In this document: in pieces, positions 8,237-16,945 of the stretch | Numbering within the stretch: the first letter of the stretch is position 1 | Layout: each line of letters starts with the position of its first letter | Source: an uncultured Anaerolineaceae bacterium | Lineage (GTDB): Bacteria > Chloroflexota > Anaerolineae > Promineifilales > Promineifilaceae | DNA length: 37,018 bases | NCBI GenBank assembly: GCA_937967805.1 | Contig: CALBTC010000479.1 | Coordinates: forward strand, 1 to 37,018 | Direction: 5' to 3' | Program-made: the position numbers and the translations under genes | Notes under the pieces: generated by a model | The model's database searches: none | Told to the model about the DNA's origin: nothing | Seen by the model: the letters and a program-made list of their open reading frames with translations, nothing else

Positions 8237-8599
8237 TCATTCATGCAAGGTCTCCCGAATGCGGCGCTCCAGCCAGTTGAGGTCCCAGTTGCCCTGCTCG
8301 CGAACAATGCGGCGCAGCATCGGGTCAATCTCCTGCACCGTCTCAAGGATGTCGGACAGCAGTTGGAACTGCTCCTGCGCCTTCGTCACCTCAACCGGCA
8401 GCGACACCATGTCGCGCAAAATGGTGCCCTCGGTGCGCGAGGCGATGAATGGGTCCGGCTGACCCTCAACAAAAACGCGGGTGCGCTGGCCGGGACCACG
8501 CCCTTCATCATCTTCAATCGGCTCTAGCCCTACGATACTGTCTGAACGAAAATATTTGCCGTAGCCCAGGGCCACCATGAGACCTTTTTCAACACGCAT
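8237..8599 (-). CDS. Small RemA/DUF370-like protein
   Basis: A 120-residue protein. Residues ~8-65 (MVALGYGKYFRSDSIVGLEPI, then a Gly/Arg-rich turn with QRTRVFVEG and IASRTEGTILRDM) resemble the layout of RemA/DUF370: an N-terminal GYG or GFG strand, an 'I-x-x-I-x-P' strand, an RRTR-type turn and a closing S-x-x-T-x-x-T-I. RemA is a DNA-binding regulator of biofilm matrix genes in Bacillus. The C-terminal half (~66-120) is predicted helical with Gln/Glu/Leu and is not typical of RemA. The ATG at 8599 has a good GGAGGG ribosome-binding site 8 bases upstream, better than the in-frame TTG at 8614. Function is inferred from weak resemblance; a conserved hypothetical is the fallback call. Confidence 0.6.
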   Translation of the reverse strand: MRVEKGLMVALGYGKYFRSDSIVGLEPIEDDEGRGPGQRTRVFVEGQPDPFIASRTEGTILRDMVSLPVEVTKAQEQFQLLSDILETVQEIDPMLRRIVREQGNWDLNWLERRIRETLHE

Positions 8600-8710
8600 G
8601 GGATTTCCCTCCAATCAATTGCGTTAAGACACAGATTTGCAGCCAGATTAGTATAGCATAGAGGACTTGTAACATTTTAGTGCATAAACCAGCAAGCAAA
8701 TAATACTCCT

Positions 8711-8780
8711 GTCATGCCCGCGCAGGCGGGCATCCACGAGGCTCGCCAGCAAATGGATTCCCGCTTCCGCGGGAATGACA
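8711..8780. repeat. Dispersed inverted repeat with GGATTCCCGC/GCGGGAATGAC ends
   Basis: This element begins GTCATGCCCGCGCAGGCGGG and ends CCGCGGGAATGAC. The outer arms are complementary (GTCAT..CCCGCG with CGCGGGAATGAC). A second copy lies at 32732-32789. The rest of the intergenic stretch 8600-8910 shows no gene that I can support. Confidence 0.75.
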
Positions 8781-8911
8781 AGCTGAGATACAAGCTATTC
8801 GGCATAACACGATGATTTCGCTAAAATAGCGCCTTTGCTTAACCAAATCTCACATTAAGGTAAGCAATCTGTAAGGGTGACTGTGTATAAAGAAAGAAGC
8901 TCTGCTAATTC

Positions 8912-8972
8912 AGGGGTGGCAGTCCTTGATATTTAAAGGGCTAAACAAGAGAGTATCAGGACTGCCACTCCT
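8912..8972. repeat. GGCAGTCCT inverted repeat upstream of the GT/YYY gene
   Basis: Left arm 8912-8931 (AGGGGTGGCAGTCCTTGATA) pairs with right arm 8954-8972 (TATCAGGACTGCCACTCCT) with one mismatch and one bulge. It ends 20 bases before the ATG of the next gene. A related element sits 26 bases before the Agl23-like gene at 20006. It could be a dispersed repeat, a leader hairpin, or both. Confidence 0.7.
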
Positions 8973-8992
8973 TTGTGTGCGTATTTTTGCCT

Positions 8993-11900
8993 ATGACTAT
9001 TTTGGAAGATAACGCGCCGGAACCAGCGCCGGATACGGCCGTTCCCACCCCAACTGAATCTGAAGAAGGTGCCAGACGGCCGTTTTCCTGGGAATCGTTC
9101 AGCCTGATTATCTTGCTGCTCATCCTGGCCATGGCAGCCTACTTTCGCTTTACCGGGCTCACCTGGGGCGAAGGCTTCTTCCTCCATCCCGACGAATTTT
9201 TCCTGATGGACGTGGCCAGCCGCCTGCAGCCGGCCGACAGCTTCATCGAATACCTGCGCACCTCGGAATCGCCGCTGAATCCGTACAACGTCGACAAGGG
9301 ATTTTACGTCTACGGCAACTTCCCCATGACGTTCACCCGCTACTTCGCCGACTGGGCCACCTCTTTCTGCAACAACTTTGCCGACCTGTGTACCCAAACC
9401 TACAACAGCTACTTTGGCTTGCAGCAAAGCGGCCGGTTCCTCTCTGCTCTCGTTGATTTGATCACGGTTTTCCTCACGTTTCTCATTGGGCGACGGCTGT
9501 ACAGTTGGCAAGCCGGTTTGCTGGCAGCGTTTTTCCAGGGAACGGCCGTCATGGCCATTCAGCAATCCCACTTTTTTACGATGGACAATTGGGCCGCCTT
9601 TTTTACGGCGCTGGGGGTGTATACGGTCGTGCGCGCCGCCGGCTTTGGCGATGACAAACTCAAGTGGCAGCTTCGCTGGTGGATACTGTTTGGGCTCAGT
9701 TTGGGATTGGCCGTCGCTTCCCGGATCAACGTTGCGCCGCTGGCGGTGATCATCAATATTTCGGCCGTGGCCTGGCTGGTAAGGCGCGGCCACACCTGGC
9801 GCAGCCTGCGCCAGACCAGCCTCGGCTCGCTCGACTTCCAACGCGTCTTGCTAGGTGTGCTGGTGGCCGCGACCGTCTCGCTTGTCGTGTTTCGCATTGC
9901 CCAACCTTACGCCTTTGCCGATGCCGCCATTGCCCGTAATGAAATCTTCAGCCAGACCGGTGAAGAGCCGGGCAGTGTGGAAGTTGTTTTGCGCTCGATT
10001 ATGGGTTTCAATCCGCATTGGCGCAGCAACATGGATGAAATTCAGCAGCAGCAAAGCCCCGAAGCTGTCTTTCCGCCGGCGCTGCAATGGACCGACCGGG
10101 ATGCCATTATTTTCCCCTTTACTAACATGGTACTGTACGGCATGGGGCTCACCGCCGGATTGGCCGCCTGGGCCGGGCTGTTCTGGGCGCTGTGGCGCAT
10201 CGTACGCGCCCGGCCGGATTGGTTAGCACATGCCATTCCCGTCACCTGGAGCCTGCTCTACTTTTTGTTCATGGGCACCCGCTGGGTCAAGTCAATCCGC
10301 TACTTTTTGCCCATCTACCCCACCCTCTTTTTGCTGGGCGGCTGGGCGCTGTGGTTCATCTGGCAGCGGGCGCGGCAAAGCGAGCAGCGGCGCAATCTCA
10401 AGCAAGGATTGGCCGCCGGCCTGATTGTGCTGGTGGTGGTGCCCAGCTTTTTGTGGGCCAACGCCTTTGTGCAAATTTACAGGGAACCCGTTACCCGCAT
10501 CGCCGCATCGCAATGGATGTTTGAGAACATTCCCACTGGCGCGACGCTCATTTATGAAGCCGAAGGCCAGGCCAAAGAGCTGACGCTGCCGTTAAAAGGG
10601 TACGATTTTCAGCCGGGGGGCAATCCGCTCTTTTTGCCCGTCATATTGCCTGAAGACGGCACGGTGACGGCCGTTCGCCTCAACAATCTATACATCCCCA
10701 CCTCGTTCAGCACCGGACAAGATCATGCAGTTACCATGCAGGCCAGCTTCCTCAACGGCCCCAGCGAGACAACGGAACTGGTTGTAGGCGAGGAAGAAGC
10801 GAGCTATACGCTGGATTTGCCGGAAACGGCCGTTACCGCCAACGCACCGCAGCAGCTCATGCTGGAACTCACCGCCGGCAGCCCCGTCCGCGCCGAAACC
10901 AGCTTGCTGATGAATGAGCATTGGGACGGCATATTGCCTTACGACGTGAACGGCCGTTCCGCCTACGGCGCCCACTTCACCGAGGTCACCGGCGGGCAGC
11001 GTCCCATCACCAACCCCGACAGCCCGGAAAAGCGCGATGAGATGGTGCAATGGCTGGAAGAGGCCGATTACGTCGTCCTGAGCAGCCAGCGTGCCGTCTG
11101 GTCGCTGCCCCGCCTGCCGCTTACGTATCCCATGACCACCCGCTACTACGAGGCGCTGTTCTGCGGCGAGTTAGGCTTTGAGCTGGTCGCCGAGTTCCAC
11201 GCCCCGCTGCAAATTGGCCCGCTCTACATCAGCGACACCACGGGGCAGATTGGCTGGGGTGAAATGCCGGAGATCGGCTGGCCGCCGCCGGGCGATCTGG
11301 CCGCCGAGGAAGCGTTTAGCGTCTACGACCATCCGCCGGTCTGGATTTTTGCCAAAACAGAAGCGTACAGCCGGGAAAATACGGTCAGCATTTTGGGCGA
11401 GGTGGATTTGAGCCAGGCGGTTTTCATGAATCCCGGCCAGGCCACCGAAGCACCTAATGGGCTGATGCTGTCGGAAACGGCCGAAACCATTCAGCGCAGC
11501 AACGGCACTTTCAGCGACATTTTCAATCCGGACGGCATTCTGTCGCAAAATTCGTGGCTGGCGGCTGTGGTCTGGTGGCTGGCGGTCATTGCTTTGGGAG
11601 TGGTCACCTTCCCGCTGGCGTTTGCCATTTTCCGCGGTTTGCCCAGCAAAGGGTACATCCTGGCGCGCATCCTCTCCATTTTGCTCATTTCTTATTTTGT
11701 CTGGCTCAGCGCCAGCATCAATTTGTTCCAAAATACGCGGGGCACGCACCTGCTGGCGCTGCTCGTTATCGTGATTTTGAGCGGGCTGGTGCTGCTGCGG
11801 CGCGGCGGTGAGATTCGCGCCTGGATACAGAACAATCTGGCATTCATCGGCGTGGTGGAGTTGGTGTCGGTTGGCCTTTATCTCGTCGCCATTCTCATCC

Positions 11901-14107
11901 GCGTGCGCAACCCGGACGTTTGGGACGTGATTTGGGGCGGCGAAAAGCCGATGGACCTGACTTATTTTACGGCCGTTCTCAAATCCGCCACCTTCCCGCC
12001 ATACGATCCGTGGTTTGCCGGTGGCTACATCAACTATTATTACTACGGCTTCGTCTACGCCGGCGTCCTCACCCAGATTTTGGGCATCATCCCCACTGTG
12101 GCCTACAACCTGAATTTGTCGATGCTGTTTAGCTTTACCGGCATGGCGGTGTTTAGCGTGGCTTATGACCTTGACGCGGCCCGTGACAAGGTGACCAATC
12201 ACTCCGTCACCCCTTCACCCCTTCACCCCTTCACCTTGTCACCCCGTCACCGTGTCAGCATCGCTGCCGGGCTCATTGCCGCCACCCTGGCCATCCTTCT
12301 GGGCAATCTGGGTGAAGTGGGCGTACTGACCGATGCCTGGTACCGGGCGGGAAATCCAACGCTGGAAGAAACGATACCTGTGGTGGGAACGGCCGTACGC
12401 ACCCTGGACGGCGGCTTTAAGGTGATGAGCGGCACGCCGGCTCCTATCTATCCCGGCGACTGGTTCTGGACCGCCACCCGCGTGCTCAATTTTAACCCCG
12501 GTGAAGCCGGCCCGATCACCGAATTTCCCTTCTTTACCTTCCTTTACGGCGACCTGCACGCCCACATGATTGCCCTGCCGCTGACGATGCTGGCATTGGC
12601 CTGGGCGGTGTCGCTGGTGCTAAAAACAAGAGATGAGAGAACCTGTCCTGAGCTTACCGAAGGATTAGAAATTAGAGATTTGCCTGAAGCAAGCTCAATC
12701 TCCAATCCCCAATCTCCAATCTCCCCATCCTGGTGGGAAACTGCCCTTATCTGGTTTACCGGGGCGCTGTCCATCGGCGTACTGCAGGCGACCAATATTT
12801 GGGATTTGCCTACTTACGCCGTGATTGGCGTGCTGGCGGTGATTTATGTGGCGATTGAGCAGAACGGCCGTACCCTAAACCTACAGCTTTTGGGGCAAAT
12901 TGGGCTGAAAACGGCCGTGCTAATCGGTCTCGCTTTCCTGCTTTTCTGGCCTTTCTCCAGCAACTTTGGCGCCGGTTTCAACTCGATTGTCCTCTGGGAC
13001 GGTTCCACCAGCTACCTGAGCAATTATCTGGTCATCTACGGTCTGTTTTTGTTCTTCGTGTTGACCCACCTGGCGCGGGAGTTCCGCGCCTGGACGCGCA
13101 CCTGGACGCAGGAAGGGTTGCGGCAGTGGGAGCCGGCCGCCGCGCCGCTGCTGCTGGCTTTGGGCCTGTACATCATCCTGCTCCTGATTTTATTCCGCAT
13201 GGCGTACTGGATTGCCCCGCTGGTGCTGACGCTCACCATCATTGCCGGACTGCTGGGGCTGCGGCCCAATCTGCCTGCTGCCCGCCGCATTGTGCTCATT
13301 TTGATTGCCTCAGCGCTGGGCATTACCTTGTTTGTGGAATTTTTTGTAGTGGAAAATACCGTAGGGCGAATGAACACCGTCTTTAAGTTTTACATGCAGG
13401 TGTGGCTGCTGTTGAGCGTGGTGGGCGGGGTGACGGCCGTTTGGGCCTGGCCCACCATCCAAAAGAAAGAAACCATGCGCAAGGCGTGGCTGGCGGTGCT
13501 GGGCGTGCTGGTGGCTGCGGCAGCTCTTTACCCCATCCTGGCTACCAAAGCCAAGTGGGATGTGCGCCTGACTCAGGAAGCGCCCATTACGCTGGACGGC
13601 ATGGCCTTCATGCCTTACGCCACCTACACGGAGAGCGCCGGCGGCAGCAGCGGCAATGTACCGCTCTCATTTGATTACGAGGCCTTAAAGTGGATGCAGC
13701 AAAACATCTCCGGCTCGCCGGTAATTGCCGAGGGGTACAGCGACAACTATTATCGCTCGGCCACCAACCGGGTGGCCATGTACACGGGGCTGCCCAGCAT
13801 CATTGGCTGGAGCGGCCACCAGCGGCAGCAGCGGGCTATTTTACCCGGCCAGTTCATCGACCTGCGCATTCAGGATGTACACATGCTGTACAACACAACA
13901 TCCGTAGTTGAAGCGCAAAACATCCTGTCCAACTATGATGTGAGCTACGTCTACGTCGGCCAGTTGGAATGGGTGCTGTACAACCCAAACGGTTTGAATA
14001 AGTTTGAGCAGATGGTGGAGATGGGACTTTTGGAAGAGGTTTACCGGAATGCGGGAACGAGCATTTACAAGGTTTTAGAGAGTGAGGCTGTCACGTTGAG
14101 TAATTAA
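8993..14107 (+). CDS. GT39-like membrane glycosyltransferase fused to a YYY (DUF2298) domain
   Basis: A 1704-residue polytopic membrane protein. Residues 1-30 are an acidic, Pro-rich cytoplasmic tail. About 35-500 form a GT-C/GT39-like multi-spanning region with the first-loop HPDEFF motif (Asp67-Glu68), the usual acidic site of polyprenyl-phosphate-dependent transferases. About 500-840 is a largely hydrophilic, probably extracytoplasmic stretch. From ~850 a second set of membrane helices carries the YYY signature [14 protein letters not shown] (~residue 1012), GDLHAH (~1186) and FKFYMQVW, matching the Chlor_Arch_YYY family. The C-terminal extracytoplasmic part holds [14 protein letters not shown]. 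The ATG at 8993 is preferred over a GTG at 8975. In-frame short-repeat tracts sit at ~12190-12255 and ~12642-12727 in predicted loops. It is likely an envelope glycosyltransferase; donor and acceptor are unknown. Confidence 0.88.
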   Translation: MTILEDNAPEPAPDTAVPTPTESEEGARRPFSWESFSLIILLLILAMAAYFRFTGLTWGEGFFLHPDEFFLMDVASRLQPADSFIEYLRTSESPLNPYNVDKGFYVYGNFPMTFTRYFADWATSFCNNFADLCTQTYNSYFGLQQSGRFLSALVDLITVFLTFLIGRRLYSWQAGLLAAFFQGTAVMAIQQSHFFTMDNWAAFFTALGVYTVVRAAGFGDDKLKWQLRWWILFGLSLGLAVASRINVAPLAVIINISAVAWLVRRGHTWRSLRQTSLGSLDFQRVLLGVLVAATVSLVVFRIAQPYAFADAAIARNEIFSQTGEEPGSVEVVLRSIMGFNPHWRSNMDEIQQQQSPEAVFPPALQWTDRDAIIFPFTNMVLYGMGLTAGLAAWAGLFWALWRIVRARPDWLAHAIPVTWSLLYFLFMGTRWVKSIRYFLPIYPTLFLLGGWALWFIWQRARQSEQRRNLKQGLAAGLIVLVVVPSFLWANAFVQIYREPVTRIAASQWMFENIPTGATLIYEAEGQAKELTLPLKGYDFQPGGNPLFLPVILPEDGTVTAVRLNNLYIPTSFSTGQDHAVTMQASFLNGPSETTELVVGEEEASYTLDLPETAVTANAPQQLMLELTAGSPVRAETSLLMNEHWDGILPYDVNGRSAYGAHFTEVTGGQRPITNPDSPEKRDEMVQWLEEADYVVLSSQRAVWSLPRLPLTYPMTTRYYEALFCGELGFELVAEFHAPLQIGPLYISDTTGQIGWGEMPEIGWPPPGDLAAEEAFSVYDHPPVWIFAKTEAYSRENTVSILGEVDLSQAVFMNPGQATEAPNGLMLSETAETIQRSNGTFSDIFNPDGILSQNSWLAAVVWWLAVIALGVVTFPLAFAIFRGLPSKGYILARILSILLISYFVWLSASINLFQNTRGTHLLALLVIVILSGLVLLRRGGEIRAWIQNNLAFIGVVELVSVGLYLVAILIRVRNPDVWDVIWGGEKPMDLTYFTAVLKSATFPPYDPWFAGGYINYYYYGFVYAGVLTQILGIIPTVAYNLNLSMLFSFTGMAVFSVAYDLDAARDKVTNHSVTPSPLHPFTLSPRHRVSIAAGLIAATLAILLGNLGEVGVLTDAWYRAGNPTLEETIPVVGTAVRTLDGGFKVMSGTPAPIYPGDWFWTATRVLNFNPGEAGPITEFPFFTFLYGDLHAHMIALPLTMLALAWAVSLVLKTRDERTCPELTEGLEIRDLPEASSISNPQSPISPSWWETALIWFTGALSIGVLQATNIWDLPTYAVIGVLAVIYVAIEQNGRTLNLQLLGQIGLKTAVLIGLAFLLFWPFSSNFGAGFNSIVLWDGSTSYLSNYLVIYGLFLFFVLTHLAREFRAWTRTWTQEGLRQWEPAAAPLLLALGLYIILLLILFRMAYWIAPLVLTLTIIAGLLGLRPNLPAARRIVLILIASALGITLFVEFFVVENTVGRMNTVFKFYMQVWLLLSVVGGVTAVWAWPTIQKKETMRKAWLAVLGVLVAAAALYPILATKAKWDVRLTQEAPITLDGMAFMPYATYTESAGGSSGNVPLSFDYEALKWMQQNISGSPVIAEGYSDNYYRSATNRVAMYTGLPSIIGWSGHQRQQRAILPGQFIDLRIQDVHMLYNTTSVVEAQNILSNYDVSYVYVGQLEWVLYNPNGLNKFEQMVEMGLLEEVYRNAGTSIYKVLESEAVTLSN
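12190..12255. repeat. Octamer CACCnnnT tandem repeat inside coding sequence
   Basis: Eight-base units CACCCCTT (three times), then CACCTTGT, CACCCCGT and CACCGTGT run through ~12202-12251, preceded by the complementary GTGACAAGGTGACC. The frame stays open and the tract encodes a Pro/Ser/Thr/His-rich loop. The same units recur in the next gene at ~16036-16073. Confidence 0.8.
12642..12727. repeat. Composite repeat with heptamer AATCTCC array inside coding sequence
   Basis: A CCTGTCCTGAGCTTACCGA-type segment (12642-12660) is followed by GGATTAGAAATTAGAGATT (12662-12680) and a complementary heptamer array of AATCTCC/AATCCCC units (~12697-12724). The tract is in frame and encodes a hydrophilic loop that interrupts the membrane part of the YYY domain. 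Confidence 0.8.
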
Positions 14108-14109
14108 CC

Positions 14110-14137
14110 GTAGGGGCGCAGCGCGCTGCGCCCCTAC
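14110..14137. repeat. Perfect 28-bp GC-rich palindrome between the two YYY genes
   Basis: The sequence from 14110 (GTAGGGGCGCAGCG) to 14137 (CGCTGCGCCCCTAC) is a perfect palindrome with no loop. It fills most of the 42-bp gap between the two paralogous genes, starting 2 bases after the stop codon. No T-run follows. It may be a REP-like repeat or a transcript-stabilising hairpin. Confidence 0.85.
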
Positions 14138-14149
14138 CAGGATACATTC

Positions 14150-16864
14150 ATGTTAGCTTGGGAAGACATTTTTGCGGCGTTGCGATGGTGGGGTGTGTTG
14201 TTTCTGTTGGGAACGGCCGTCACTCCGCTCACTTTTTATCTATTCAAACGGCTGCCGGACCGGGGTTATGCCTTTGTAAAGATGCTGGCCCTGCTGTTGG
14301 TCAGTTACCTGTTCTGGCTGCTGGGCAGCTTGGGCTTTTTGCAAAACAATCTGGGCGGCATTTTGCTGGCGATGACGCTAATGGTTGGCCTCTCCTATTG
14401 GGCCTACCGTCACAGCGGGTCTGAACTGCGCGCCTGGGTTTGGGGTCATTGGAAACATATTTTGCTGACCGAGCTGGTTTTTGCCCTGCTGTTTGGCCTA
14501 TGGGTTTGGGTGCGGGCGCAAAACCCGGCCATCGTGGCCACAGAAAAGCCGATGGAGTTTGCCTTCCTCAACGCAGCGGGGCGCAGCGCCACTTTCCCAC
14601 CGGTTGATCCCTGGCTGTCTGGCTTTGGCATCAGCTACTACTATTTTGGCTACGTGATGAGTTCGGTGCTGGCGCGGTTAGCGGCCGTATCTGAACCGGT
14701 TGCCTTTAATTTGGCCATCGCCTGGCTGTTGGCCGGTACAGGTGTGGGGGCGTTTGGCATTGTATATAATTTGGTGGCGAGTTATGGACATTTCCTCCAA
14801 CAAAAAGCTTCCCGCCTTGCCCTCACTTTTGGTCTGATTGCCGCCATCGCCTTGCCCATTGGCGGCAATCTGCAAATCATCCTGGAACTGCTGCACGAGA
14901 ATAACGTTGGTTCGGCCCAGTTCTGGCAATGGCTGAACGTGCGCGATATCAACATGGCACCTAGCCCAGACAGCATTGCGCGCTATGAAACCAGCGGCTG
15001 GTGGTGGTGGCGCTCCTCCCGCGTCATTAACGAACATTCCCTCACCGGCCAGATCATTGAGGGGCTGGAGCCGATTGCTGAATTTCCCAGCTTCAGCTTC
15101 ATTTTGGGCGACCTGCATCCCCACGTTTTAGCCTTGCCCTTTGCCTTTTTGAGTCTGGCGGTGGCGTTTTTGTGGTGGCTGGGTCAGGAAGAAGAGGCGA
15201 TTGGAGATTGGAGATTGGAAAATACTGGATTTCAATCTCTAATCTCTAATCTCCAATCTCTTATCCCCAACAAACCGCTATGGGCCTTAACGGTCCTCGT
15301 GCTGGGCGGGCTCTCTTTCCTGAACACCTGGGATGTGTTGATTCATCTGTTTGTGGTGTTGGGAGCGTTTGTGCTGAGCCGCTGGCGTCGGTTTGGCTGG
15401 CGCACTCAATGGTTAACGGAGGCGTTTTGGCTGGCGCTGCTGCTGGTCATTCCGGCCATTTTGCTCTATCTGCCGTTTTATTTGGGCTTCCGCTCGCAGG
15501 CCGGCGCACCCTTCTTGCTGCCGACGCTGGTACGCCCCACCCGCCTGCCGCAATTTTTGATTATCTTTGGCCTGCCGCTGCTGAGCATTTGGGCGCTGGT
15601 TTTGAGCCTGGCGAGCCGCTACCAATTTAGCCGTTGGAAGTCCGGGCTGGCGACGGCCGTTTTCCTCATTCTTGGCCTGTTTGTTCTGGCGCTGCTGCTG
15701 GGCTGGGTTGTGGCCAGCGGCGGCGAAGGAGCGGCACGCATTGGCGGGTTGGCCGGCGAGCTGGGGCTGACGCTGCCGCCACGGCCAGAGGGGGATGTAG
15801 CGCTCGGTTGGGGATTAACGGCCGTTGCCGCCATCTTGCCCGCCTACTTGCAAGGGCGCCTGGCCTACCCCGGCCTCACCCTCATGCTCGCCGCCCTGTT
15901 GGGGCTGGTCGTCATGGCCTGGCAAGGATTGTTCAGTAAAAAGCGTAGAACACAACGTTACCCAGAGGAATTCCAGAGCAACACAGAGGATTTGGAGAAA
16001 GTTTCACCCCATCACCCAGCGATGCACGCATCGCCCACCTTGTCACCCCGTCACCATGTCACCCACTCACCGCTGCCCTTCGTCCTCCTTCTCATTGCCA
16101 CCGGCGCGCTGCTGACGCTGGGGCCGGAGTTTGTCTATTTGCGCGACAATTTTGGGATGCGGCTGAATACGATATTCAAATTTTATTATCAAGCGTGGGT
16201 GATGTTTGGTGTGGCTGGGCTGTTTAGCCTCTCTTATTTGTGGCTGGCAGTGAAGCAAGGCAGCCGCAAGCTGGTGCCTGCGGCGGTGACGGTGGTGTAT
16301 GCGGCCGTATTCCTCGGCACCCTGCTCTTCCCCTATTTTGCTATCCAATCCCGTGCCATTGAGTATCGCGGCCCGGTCGATTCGGCCAATCGCCTGCCCG
16401 CCACGCTGAATGGGCTGGCGCAGATGGCCACCTTCAACCCCGACGATTACGCCGCCATCATGTGGCTGCGCCAAAACGTCAGCGGCACGCCCACGATTGT
16501 GGAGGCGGTCGGCGGGCAATATTCGCCTGAAGGACACGGGCGCGTTTCGGCCAGCACGGGCATTCCCACGCTGCTGGGCTGGGCCGGGCACGAATACCAG
16601 TGGCGCGGCTACAGCACGCCTGAGCCGGCCGAGCGCGAGCCGGTGGTGCGCGACATTTACATCGTGCCCGGCTGGGAAAACAGCAATATCGCCAACGTGC
16701 TCAACCAGTACGATGTGGCTTACATTTATGTAGGCAATCTGGAACGCAGCACCTATGGCGTGAACGGCCGTTTGCCTGGTGTAAATAAGTTTAACGAACA
16801 GCTAGAGGTTGCCTACCAGGGCGGCTCTGTTACCATTTACCGCTGGCAAGACAGTGACCGGTGA
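14150..16864 (+). CDS. YYY (DUF2298) family multi-spanning membrane protein
   Basis: 904 residues, paralogous to the C-terminal half of the preceding gene. Shared landmarks, in order: a first pair of helices with KRLPDRGYAFVKMLALLLVS, the ATFPPVDPWLSG segment, the YYYFGYV signature (~residue 162), GDLHPH (~320), NTWDVL, the NTIFKFYYQAW helix, and the C-terminal extracytoplasmic motif IPTLLGWAGHEYQW. There is no N-terminal GT39-like part. Family knowledge: Chlor_Arch_YYY proteins occur in Chloroflexi and archaea; their reaction is not established. Three in-frame low-complexity tracts lie in predicted cytoplasmic loops: ~15199-15260 (heptamers), ~15950-15998 and ~16004-16073 (octamers). It follows the previous gene by 42 bp and is probably co-transcribed. 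Confidence 0.87.
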   Translation: MLAWEDIFAALRWWGVLFLLGTAVTPLTFYLFKRLPDRGYAFVKMLALLLVSYLFWLLGSLGFLQNNLGGILLAMTLMVGLSYWAYRHSGSELRAWVWGHWKHILLTELVFALLFGLWVWVRAQNPAIVATEKPMEFAFLNAAGRSATFPPVDPWLSGFGISYYYFGYVMSSVLARLAAVSEPVAFNLAIAWLLAGTGVGAFGIVYNLVASYGHFLQQKASRLALTFGLIAAIALPIGGNLQIILELLHENNVGSAQFWQWLNVRDINMAPSPDSIARYETSGWWWWRSSRVINEHSLTGQIIEGLEPIAEFPSFSFILGDLHPHVLALPFAFLSLAVAFLWWLGQEEEAIGDWRLENTGFQSLISNLQSLIPNKPLWALTVLVLGGLSFLNTWDVLIHLFVVLGAFVLSRWRRFGWRTQWLTEAFWLALLLVIPAILLYLPFYLGFRSQAGAPFLLPTLVRPTRLPQFLIIFGLPLLSIWALVLSLASRYQFSRWKSGLATAVFLILGLFVLALLLGWVVASGGEGAARIGGLAGELGLTLPPRPEGDVALGWGLTAVAAILPAYLQGRLAYPGLTLMLAALLGLVVMAWQGLFSKKRRTQRYPEEFQSNTEDLEKVSPHHPAMHASPTLSPRHHVTHSPLPFVLLLIATGALLTLGPEFVYLRDNFGMRLNTIFKFYYQAWVMFGVAGLFSLSYLWLAVKQGSRKLVPAAVTVVYAAVFLGTLLFPYFAIQSRAIEYRGPVDSANRLPATLNGLAQMATFNPDDYAAIMWLRQNVSGTPTIVEAVGGQYSPEGHGRVSASTGIPTLLGWAGHEYQWRGYSTPEPAEREPVVRDIYIVPGWENSNIANVLNQYDVAYIYVGNLERSTYGVNGRLPGVNKFNEQLEVAYQGGSVTIYRWQDSDR
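15199..15260. repeat. Heptamer GATTGGA/AATCTCT inverted array inside coding sequence
   Basis: Left arm: three GATTGGA-type units from ~15200. Right arm: CAATCTC/TAATCTC units to 15260. The arms are complementary. The tract is in frame and falls between the GDLHPH-containing helix and the next helix, the same place as the heptamer tract at 12642-12727 in the paralogous gene. Confidence 0.85.
16004..16073. repeat. Octamer CACCnnnT repeat with internal hairpin, inside coding sequence
   Basis: CACCTTGT, CACCCCGT, CACCATGT and CACCCACT-like units occur at ~16036-16070, preceded by a small hairpin GCGATGC-AC-GCATCGC (~16018-16033). In frame in the second YYY gene. It is the same unit family as 12190-12255 but at a different place in the protein. 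Confidence 0.75.
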
Positions 16865-16945
16865 TCAGTAATCGGTAGGTCGGTGATCAGTTATCCGATT
16901 ACCGTTCACCGATTACCGAAATTGGAGATTAAAGATTGGAGATTT
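16861..16945. repeat. Heptamer repeats between YYY and GT39-like genes
   Basis: Two heptamer families sit side by side. ~16861-16920 has CGGTGAT/CAGTAAT units on the left and GATTACCG/TTCACCG units on the right, matching 7302-7408. ~16921-16945 has ATTGGAG units, matching 15199-15260. The repeat begins inside the stop codon region of the upstream gene and runs into the proposed start of the next one. Confidence 0.75.

Noticed and set aside
8933..9841. 302-codon minus-strand frame
   Set aside because: Shadow of the GT39-like region; no recognisable domain and it would run through the GGCAGTCCT repeat.
11171..12202. 343-codon open frame on the minus strand inside the GT39/YYY gene
   Set aside because: It is antisense to a protein with clear family motifs; its composition (His/Gln/Arg/Glu-rich) is the usual shadow of a high-GC membrane gene.
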